Below are positions 1 through 4,884 of a stretch of 5,907 nucleotides of DNA, one piece after another (within the stretch, counting starts at the first letter, position 1; each line of letters starts with the position of its first letter). The position numbers and the translations under genes are program-made. Below the pieces are notes generated by a model. That model did no database searches and was not told the DNA's origin. It saw only the letters and a list, made by a program, of their open reading frames with translations. The stretch spans positions 1 to 5,907 of the forward strand of contig CANKNL010000190.1 in the NCBI GenBank assembly GCA_947483345.1, read 5' to 3'. Origin of the DNA: Chitinophagaceae bacterium. GTDB lineage: Bacteria; Bacteroidota; Bacteroidia; Chitinophagales; Chitinophagaceae.

Positions 1-45
1 ATTTTGTATTTATGGTAGTTGGAAACTAATTAATGCCCTGAAATC

Positions 46-84
46 AAAAAAAGCTGTCCCGCCAGAGGCGGGACAGCTTTTTTT
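46..84. terminator. Strong bidirectional intrinsic terminator
   Basis: A perfect 18-bp inverted repeat (46-63 and 67-84) surrounds a 3-nt loop, AGA. The core arm is GCTGTCCCGCC, flanked by seven A on the left and seven T on the right, so both strands give a GC-rich hairpin followed by a U-tract. It begins 13 bp past the stop codon of the leftward nucleotidyltransferase gene (98-997) and can terminate it. It could equally serve a rightward gene lying left of the window. Confidence 0.93.
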
Positions 85-97
85 ATAAAATATGGTT

Positions 98-997
98 TTA
101 TGACCAAAGTGAAGGCGGATATATCAGGTCGGCTACCAGTTTTTCTACACAGGATTTTACTACAGGTGCGTCTTCTTTATAAGTTACGCCAAACCATTTT
201 GAAGTAGTGGGAATAACGCTGATATGGCCATCCTGGTTATCTATAAAATCTTCGGCAATAATCGGTATAAAAAATTCAGCTTTATTATTTAGCCTATTAT
301 TTTTCACAAAATCAAAAAACAGCTTTTCGATTTCGGGAAACATGGTTGGATAAAAACACCAAAAATTCATCGATACACTTGAATCAGACGGCACGGTATG
401 TTTACCTGTTTCATCTTCATAAGTAATGATATCATTTTCTTTATAAATTTTTGTTCTTTCTTTAATACTGATCAAATTATGCTGGTCATCTACTTCACAA
501 ACACCACGACTAACAGAACCGTGCTCACTCAGTGTTTTTTCCAATTGATAACCAATAATGGCATATTGTTTTTTGTTACATTGATAATTTAAAAAGTCGG
601 CGGCTTTTACAAAAGCATCAAGGCCATAATAATCATCGGCATTAATTACAGCAAAGGGTTCTTTAATAACGCTTTTTGCGCAAAGCACGGCATGGCCTGT
701 TCCCCATGGTTTTGTGCGCTCTGGCGGGGCTGTTAATTCACCCAGGTACGAATCCATTTCCTGATAGACATAAGCCGTTTCTATTTTACCGCTTAATTTG
801 GGCTCAAAATTGGCTTTAAATCCTTCTGCAAAATCTTTGCGAATAATAAAAACAACTTTTCCAAAACCTGCCCGGATGGCATCATATATCGAATAATCCA
901 TGATAGTTTCACCACTGGGTCCAAACCCTTCCGTTTGTTTCATACTTCCATAACGACTTGCCATTCCTGCGGCTAGAACTAAAAGTGTGGGTTTCAT
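98..997 (-). CDS. NTP-transferase family protein (sugar-1-phosphate nucleotidyltransferase-like)
   Basis: A 299-residue protein resembling the NDP-sugar pyrophosphorylase group (GT-A-like Rossmann fold). Enzymes of this superfamily join a nucleoside triphosphate to a sugar phosphate and release pyrophosphate; the substrate here cannot be read from sequence. The N-terminus has the nucleotide-binding signature LAAGMASRYGSMKQ (7-20), then GPSGETIMDYSIYDA (26-40), PWGTGHAVL (97-105) and VINADDYYG (117-125), whose Asp pair is the expected metal site. The usual GxGxR loop reads GMASR, with Ala13 in place of Gly. I start at the ATG at 997 because MKPTLLVLAAG is the normal family N-terminus. A longer reading to 1096 adds 33 atypical residues and would run over the putative promoter at 1044-1051. 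There is no sign of a C-terminal left-handed beta-helix acyltransferase domain. The gene appears monocistronic, with a terminator directly downstream. Family is confident, specific role unknown. Confidence 0.9.
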   Translation of the reverse strand: MKPTLLVLAAGMASRYGSMKQTEGFGPSGETIMDYSIYDAIRAGFGKVVFIIRKDFAEGFKANFEPKLSGKIETAYVYQEMDSYLGELTAPPERTKPWGTGHAVLCAKSVIKEPFAVINADDYYGLDAFVKAADFLNYQCNKKQYAIIGYQLEKTLSEHGSVSRGVCEVDDQHNLISIKERTKIYKENDIITYEDETGKHTVPSDSSVSMNFWCFYPTMFPEIEKLFFDFVKNNRLNNKAEFFIPIIAEDFIDNQDGHISVIPTTSKWFGVTYKEDAPVVKSCVEKLVADLIYPPSLWS

Positions 998-1030
998 ATA
1001 AATTAAATTATCCGTTAAACAATATTTGTT

Positions 1031-1038
1031 GATTTTTG
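1031..1038 (+). promoter_or_regulatory. Possible -7 element for the rightward PLP-enzyme gene
   Basis: GATTTTTG differs from TAnnTTTG by one base and mirrors the leftward element at 1044-1051. It sits 39 bp before the ATG at 1078, so a transcript would start near 1045. That would exclude the in-frame TTG at 1036 as a start codon. No clear -33 element is visible. Confidence 0.28.
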
Positions 1039-1043
1039 CAGTA

Positions 1044-1051
1044 CAAAAATA
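1044..1051 (-). promoter_or_regulatory. Putative Bacteroidota -7 element for the leftward nucleotidyltransferase gene
   Basis: Read leftward this is TATTTTTG, a full match to the Bacteroidota -7 consensus TAnnTTTG. It lies 46 bp upstream of the ATG at 997, giving a predicted leader of about 40 nt. I see no well-spaced TTG-type -33 element (the nearest TTG is only 11 bp away), so the call rests on the -7 match and its position. Confidence 0.45.
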
Positions 1052-1077
1052 CCATAAACCCACAAGTTTTACCCGAT

Positions 1078-1986
1078 ATGTTTTTTGATATTTCAAATGC
1101 CGTTATTGAAGAATTACAGGATGATCTGTTTGTACAAAAGCAGGTTCGGGTATCAGTTTTGCGCTTAGATAAAATACACCCCCAGGTATCGGGCAATAAA
1201 ATATTTAAACTGCATTATTTTTTGGAAGACGCCTTAGCATCAACACACAAAACAATTTTAAGTTTCGGTGGTGCCTATTCCAATCACCTGGCAGCAACTG
1301 CTTTTGCCTGCAGCGCTTTACAGTTAAAAAGCATTGGTATTGTACGGGGAGAAAAACCGGCGTCTTTGTCTCCTACCCTACAGCAGTGTATACAGGATGG
1401 GATGCATTTGAAATTTATATCAAGGCATGTCTATGACGGAAAAGAAAGTTCAGATTTCCAAAAAAGCCTGCAAACAGAATTTGGGGACCATTGCCTTATT
1501 CCCGAAGGTGGCTATCATGCCCTGGGTGCAAAAGGCGCTGCATTGATTGTTGATTTACTAAAAGATAAAGACTATACACATATCTGCACCGCATCGGGTA
1601 CAGCCACCACATTGGCCGGCATCATGCTGGGAGCCAATCCACAGCAAAAAATAATCAGTATACCGGTTTTAAAAGGCATCACCGATACCGCACACAGAAT
1701 TCAGTATTTAACCGGCAGGCAGATGCGACCAGAGCAATTACAGATTTTATCAACTTATCATTTTGGAGGCTATGCCAAAAAAAATGAGCAGCTCATTGAA
1801 TTGATGAACACCGTATGGCTACAACATCATTTACCCCTCGATTTTGTGTACACAGCCAAGATGTTTTTCGCCGTATTAGATTGTATTAAAAATAATTATT
1901 TTAAAAAAGGAAGTGAAATTATTTGTTTGCATACAGGCGGTTTACAGGGAAATAAATCTTTACCTTTAAACCTTATTTCGTTTTGA
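1078..1986 (+). CDS. PLP-dependent D-cysteine desulfhydrase / ACC deaminase family enzyme
   Basis: A 302-residue fold-type II PLP enzyme. The family includes 1-aminocyclopropane-1-carboxylate deaminase and D-cysteine desulfhydrase (D-cysteine to pyruvate, H2S and ammonia); the protein should be cytoplasmic. Visible motifs: SGNK (38-41) with the presumed Schiff-base Lys41, GGAYSNHLAATA (64-75), IPEGGYHALGAKG (141-153), the phosphate-binding TASGTATTLAG (171-181), HFGGY (228-232), FVYTAK (256-261) and HTGGLQG (285-291). True ACC deaminases have Glu after the Tyr of the VYEGK motif and Leu in HLGG; here both are Thr (259 and 286). That pattern is linked to desulfhydrase rather than deaminase activity, so I favour a D-cysteine desulfhydrase-like role. 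The ATG at 1078 is preferred: an in-frame TTG at 1036 would add 14 residues but overlaps a candidate promoter. The next gene follows after 17 bp, suggesting co-transcription. Confidence 0.88.
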   Translation: MFFDISNAVIEELQDDLFVQKQVRVSVLRLDKIHPQVSGNKIFKLHYFLEDALASTHKTILSFGGAYSNHLAATAFACSALQLKSIGIVRGEKPASLSPTLQQCIQDGMHLKFISRHVYDGKESSDFQKSLQTEFGDHCLIPEGGYHALGAKGAALIVDLLKDKDYTHICTASGTATTLAGIMLGANPQQKIISIPVLKGITDTAHRIQYLTGRQMRPEQLQILSTYHFGGYAKKNEQLIELMNTVWLQHHLPLDFVYTAKMFFAVLDCIKNNYFKKGSEIICLHTGGLQGNKSLPLNLISF

Positions 1987-2003
1987 TTTTTTGATAAAAG
2001 CTT

Positions 2004-2816
2004 ATGCGTATTATTTATTCTTTATTGCTAACCGGTTACTGTTTTTGCAACAGCCCCGTTTTTGCTCAGGCCATACTCCCCGATTTTACTGTAAAAAACA
2101 ACAAAGGAAAAATATCAGTGAGCTGGCAGAATAAGTATCTGAAAGAGGTAAAGGGAATCAGCCTCCAGCGTTCATTTGACAGCAGTAAAAATTTTTCGAG
2201 TATTACCACAATGCCTGACCCTACAGATTTTGTACATGGCTATTTAGATGCGAAAGTACCTTACCCCAAAATGTTTTACAGGCTTTTTATTGTATTTGAC
2301 TCAGGTATTTACCTTTTCACCGAATCAAAACGGCCGGATCCGGATTCGGCTTTCAATCTTACCAATGCATTAAAAAAAATAAGGGCAGAAAACAGTATTA
2401 AAAAACCAGTTGTAAAAGAGCCGGTTAAACCCATTAAAAAAGCGGGTTCATCAAAAAAAATTAAACCAAAACAAGATAAGCCAATAGTTAAAACCATTAC
2501 CCCGCCTGTACTGCAACCCCAGGAAGTAGCCGCCGAGCCGATACCTAAAAAAGAAGAGCCCCCTTTTCCAAGTAAGCGCATCTATACCGGTAAAGACAAT
2601 AATCTGGTGATTAATTTACCCGATTTTAAGTTAACTAATTATACGGTTAAATTTTATTCTGAAGAGCATCAATTTATTTTTGAATTAAATAAAATAAATG
2701 AAGATTTTTTGACCATTGAGAAAGTCAATTTTTTACATGCGGGATGGTTCTTTTTTGAAATTTATGAGCATAGCCAATTACTGGAAAAAAACAAATTCTT
2801 TATCCCAAAAGATTAG
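2004..2816 (+). CDS. Exported protein of unknown function with Lys/Pro-rich linker
   Basis: I do not recognise a named family. The 270-residue product starts with a likely Sec signal peptide (1-22: Arg at 2, hydrophobic stretch, ending VFAQ). The cysteines at 13 and 15 do not form a lipobox, so it is probably periplasmic or surface-exposed rather than a lipoprotein. Residues 25-110 look like a beta-rich module of fibronectin-III type (KISVSW, then SLQRSFDSS, then FYRLFIVFDSG), by appearance only. Residues 122-190 are a charged Lys/Pro/Glu-rich linker, probably extended. Residues 193-270 form a second compact module (LVINLPDF, YTVKFYSE, LHAGWFFFEIYE) ending in KNKFFIPKD. The linker recalls TonB, but there is no retained membrane anchor and no TonB C-terminal motif. 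It lies 17 bp after the PLP-enzyme gene, so it is probably in the same transcript, though no functional link is evident. Its stop overlaps the end of lipB by 4 bp. Confidence 0.8.
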   Translation: MRIIYSLLLTGYCFCNSPVFAQAILPDFTVKNNKGKISVSWQNKYLKEVKGISLQRSFDSSKNFSSITTMPDPTDFVHGYLDAKVPYPKMFYRLFIVFDSGIYLFTESKRPDPDSAFNLTNALKKIRAENSIKKPVVKEPVKPIKKAGSSKKIKPKQDKPIVKTITPPVLQPQEVAAEPIPKKEEPPFPSKRIYTGKDNNLVINLPDFKLTNYTVKFYSEEHQFIFELNKINEDFLTIEKVNFLHAGWFFFEIYEHSQLLEKNKFFIPKD

Positions 2817-3571
2817 AGGTCGGCAACTAATTCAGAATTGAATATTTTTTCAAAATTTTTCTTCAATTTTTCTTTTACCTGCATAAAATCTATCTTAAAC
2901 CCCAACTCTTTTTCCATTGAGGTCACCTGTTTATTGGCTATGCCACAGGGAATGATATGATTGAAATAACGGAGGTCGGTATTTACATTCAATGCAAACC
3001 CATGCATGGTAATCCACCTGCTGCAACGTACGCCAATAGCACATATTTTCCTTTCCTTACCCGGTATATCTTCATCAATCCATACACCGGTTTCGCCTTT
3101 ACTTCTGCCGGCTTTGATGCCGTATTCAGCGATGGTCAAAATAATTACTTCTTCGAGGTTGCGCAGGTATTTGCCAATATCAGTATCGTATTTTTCAAGG
3201 TCTAATATCGGATAACCTACCATTTGCTGCGGACCATGAAATGTGATATCACCTCCCCGGTTGGTATTAAAAAAGGCAATCCCATTGGCTGCAAGTGCTT
3301 CATCACTCATCAGTACATTTTCTTTTTTACCACTTTTGCCCAAGGTATAAACGGGTGGGTGTTCGCAAAGCAAAAAATAATTTGTTGTAGTCAGGTGAGA
3401 CAACTGTAAATCAAGATCATCGTCCGAACCCGGGAGTTGATTTGCCGATTGCCAATTGCGTATAGCTGATTTAACCTGTACATTTTGTTGTAACAGCGTT
3501 TCCTGGTAATCCCAGGCTGTTTTATATTCTACAAGGCCAAGATCCTTAAATATCACTTTCTGCTTATCCAC
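2813..3571 (-). CDS. lipB: Octanoyltransferase LipB (lipoyl-ACP:protein transferase)
   Basis: LipB moves the octanoyl group from acyl carrier protein to a lysine of lipoyl-domain proteins (such as pyruvate and 2-oxoglutarate dehydrogenase E2, and GcvH), the first step of lipoate synthesis before LipA; it is cytoplasmic. The 252-residue product has EHPPVYTLGKSG (70-81), RGGDITFHGPQQ (105-116), KICAIG with the catalytic Lys175, TMHGFALNVN (188-197) and IIPCGI with the acyl-accepting Cys209. The start is GTG at 3571: an in-frame TAA lies four codons upstream and the N-terminus (VIFKDLGLVEYKTAWDYQE) fits the family. Two oddities: Gln115 occupies a position usually Gly in the HGPGQ motif, and residues about 38-60 (NWQSANQLPGSDDDLDLQ) are a polar insertion compared with E. 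coli LipB. Part of that insertion is encoded by a three-unit 7-bp periodicity. The gene is transcribed alone and ends inside the stop of the convergent neighbour. Confidence 0.96.
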   Translation of the reverse strand: MDKQKVIFKDLGLVEYKTAWDYQETLLQQNVQVKSAIRNWQSANQLPGSDDDLDLQLSHLTTTNYFLLCEHPPVYTLGKSGKKENVLMSDEALAANGIAFFNTNRGGDITFHGPQQMVGYPILDLEKYDTDIGKYLRNLEEVIILTIAEYGIKAGRSKGETGVWIDEDIPGKERKICAIGVRCSRWITMHGFALNVNTDLRYFNHIIPCGIANKQVTSMEKELGFKIDFMQVKEKLKKNFEKIFNSELVADL

Positions 3572-3580
3572 TACAATGTT

Positions 3581-3588
3581 TTAATTTG
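3581..3588 (+). promoter_or_regulatory. Possible -7 element for the RluD-type gene
   Basis: TTAATTTG is one base from TAnnTTTG and directly abuts the leftward lipB element; together they form the palindrome TTTGCAAA (3585-3592). If used, transcription would start near 3595 and the whole 7-bp array would lie in the leader of the pseudouridine synthase mRNA. The AT-rich 26 bp between the array and the ATG at 3733 contain no TAnnTTTG match, which makes an upstream start plausible but unproven. Confidence 0.28.
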
Positions 3589-3596
3589 CAAAGATA
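3589..3596 (-). promoter_or_regulatory. lipB: Putative Bacteroidota -7 element for lipB
   Basis: Leftward this reads TATCTTTG, a full match to TAnnTTTG and a common form in this phylum. It lies 17 bp upstream of the GTG start of lipB, predicting a leader of about ten nucleotides. The position where a -33 element should lie falls inside the 7-bp tandem array starting at 3604, which contains no TTG in this direction. The upstream half of the promoter is therefore array DNA. Confidence 0.55.
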
Positions 3597-3603
3597 TATG
3601 AAA

Positions 3604-3706
3604 GCAGTGGGCAGTGGGCAGTGGGCAGTGGGCAGTGGGCAGTGGGCAGTGGGCAGTGGGCAGTGGGCAGTGGGCAGTGGGCAGTGGGCAGTGGGCAGTG
3701 GGCAGT
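3604..3706 (+). repeat. Perfect 7-bp tandem array (GCAGTGG), 14.7 copies
   Basis: The unit GCAGTGG is repeated 14 times without a mismatch, followed by a partial GCAGT: 103 bp with strict 7-bp spacing. It is about 71% GC against AT-rich flanks. It fills most of the 161-bp divergent spacer between lipB and the RluD-type gene, ending 26 bp before the latter's ATG. On the plus strand it has 14 GGG tracts separated by CAGT. Perfect identity suggests recent expansion or continuing slippage. Since 7 is not a multiple of 3, any reading frame through it repeats every 21 nt; leftward this yields an LPTAHCP repeat that I treat as non-coding. Confidence 0.99.
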
Positions 3707-3732
3707 TAATACTATTAAAATAAAAAAATATA

Positions 3733-4785
3733 ATGCGTAAAGAATTACAGGATATTGAAGACGAGCAGCCGGAAATAGACGAGTTGTACGAAAAACTGGC
3801 CATTACTATTGATAAAGGTCAGGAGCCACTGCGCATTGACAAGTTTTTAATGAGCCGCATCGAAGGTGCTACCCGAAATAAAATTCAGCAGGGAATTGAT
3901 AATGAAATGGTTTTAGTGAATGACAAAACCGTAAAAAACAATTACAAAGTAAAAGCATTTGACAAGATCGTAGTTTTTGATAACCGTTCCCCCGAAAGTT
4001 CTGATATCATTCCCGAAAATATACCGCTCAACATTCACTACGAAGATCATACGGTGCTGCTCATCAATAAGCCGGCAGGCATGGTGGTACATCCCGGCAG
4101 CGGAAACCCAAATGGCACTTTGGTAAATGCAGTGGCTTATTATTTAAAACAACAAAATCCAACCCTGGATGAAACTGAACTAAGCCGTTTTGGGCTTGTT
4201 CACCGCATTGATAAAAACACAAGTGGTTTACTGGTGATGGCTAAAAATCAAAAAGCCATGAGTGACCTGGCCAAACAATTTTTTAATCACACGGTACACC
4301 GAAGGTATATTGCCTTGGTTTGGGGTGATGTGGAAAAAGAAGAAGGTACCGTTATAGCGCATGTAGGCCGACATCAGCGGTTTCGTAAATTATTTACGGC
4401 TTATCCTGATGGCGATCATGGAAAAGATGCCATTACCCATTATAAAGTTTTGGAAAGATATAATTATGTAACACTTATAGAATGCAGGCTGGAAACCGGC
4501 CGTACGCACCAGATACGGGTACACATGCAACTGATAGGACACCCGCTTTTTAATGATGATTTTTATGGTGGCGACCGCATAGTAAAAGGAACCGTTTTTA
4601 CCAAATACAAACAGTTTGTTGACAATTGCTTTGCCTTATGCAAACGCCAGGCATTACATGCAAAAGAACTGGGCTTCATACATCCGGCAACATTAAAACC
4701 GGTACATTTTGAAAGTGACTTACCTGATGATATGAAAGCCGTTATTGATAAGTGGAAAAACTATATCGGGCATCAGGGGAGTTAA
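3733..4785 (+). CDS. rluD: RluA-family 23S rRNA pseudouridine synthase, RluD type
   Basis: Converts uridine to pseudouridine in structured RNA. RluD homologues modify 23S rRNA helix 69 (E. coli positions 1911, 1915 and 1917) during 50S assembly; this exact target is inferred from the family. The 350-residue protein begins with an acidic tail (1-30). An S4 RNA-binding domain follows (about 32-84, from PLRIDKFLMSRI), then the catalytic domain (about 100-290). Motifs: INKPAGMVVHPG (111-122), HRIDKNTSGLLV (157-168) with catalytic Asp160, and LETGRTHQIRVHM (253-265). Domain order and length fit RluD/RluC; RluC, or another S4-containing RluA member, is the main alternative. The ATG at 3733 lies 26 bp after the 7-bp array, and the S4 domain is intact from this start. 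Expression may be affected by the array if it lies in the promoter or leader. The gene appears to stand alone, converging on ilvE with a 99-bp gap. Confidence 0.93.
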   Translation: MRKELQDIEDEQPEIDELYEKLAITIDKGQEPLRIDKFLMSRIEGATRNKIQQGIDNEMVLVNDKTVKNNYKVKAFDKIVVFDNRSPESSDIIPENIPLNIHYEDHTVLLINKPAGMVVHPGSGNPNGTLVNAVAYYLKQQNPTLDETELSRFGLVHRIDKNTSGLLVMAKNQKAMSDLAKQFFNHTVHRRYIALVWGDVEKEEGTVIAHVGRHQRFRKLFTAYPDGDHGKDAITHYKVLERYNYVTLIECRLETGRTHQIRVHMQLIGHPLFNDDFYGGDRIVKGTVFTKYKQFVDNCFALCKRQALHAKELGFIHPATLKPVHFESDLPDDMKAVIDKWKNYIGHQGS

Positions 4786-4884
4786 CAAAAACCCCAAACC
4801 GATTGTTCATCACTCATCCGATCAAATGCGTTCGTTTCCAATAAGTCAAAATTCCTTGAGTATGCCATAATAATTAAACGGACA

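Noticed and set aside
1036..1077. TTG start adding 14 residues to the PLP enzyme
   Set aside because: TTG is a rare start, it overlaps a candidate -7 element, and the ATG at 1078 gives a normal family length.
1008..1196. Leftward 62-codon reading opposite the PLP-enzyme gene
   Set aside because: Shadow of a well-supported gene; no family resemblance.
2309..2581. Leftward 90-codon, Gly/Phe-rich, membrane-like reading opposite the exported-protein gene
   Set aside because: Its composition is the complement of the Lys/Pro-rich linker; the rightward frame has a signal peptide and coherent modules.
2830..2850. Small hairpin ATTCA-GAAT-TGAAT followed by a T-run as a terminator for the exported-protein gene
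   Set aside because: The stem is only 5 bp and nearly all A/T, and it lies in lipB coding sequence; too weak to call.
2957..3409. Rightward readings opposite lipB
   Set aside because: lipB has full catalytic motifs across this stretch; these are antisense shadows.
3604..3706. CRISPR-like array
   Set aside because: The units are 7 bp and contiguous with no spacers; it is a simple tandem repeat.
3564..3803. Leftward 79-codon reading with repeated LPTAHCP peptide
   Set aside because: It is the translation of the 7-bp array, overlaps the start of the pseudouridine synthase gene on the other strand, and has no recognisable domain.
4776..4795. GGGG...CCCC pairing at the end of the RluD-type gene as a terminator
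   Set aside because: Four-base stem with a long loop and no following T-tract; nothing else in 4786-4884 forms a convincing hairpin.
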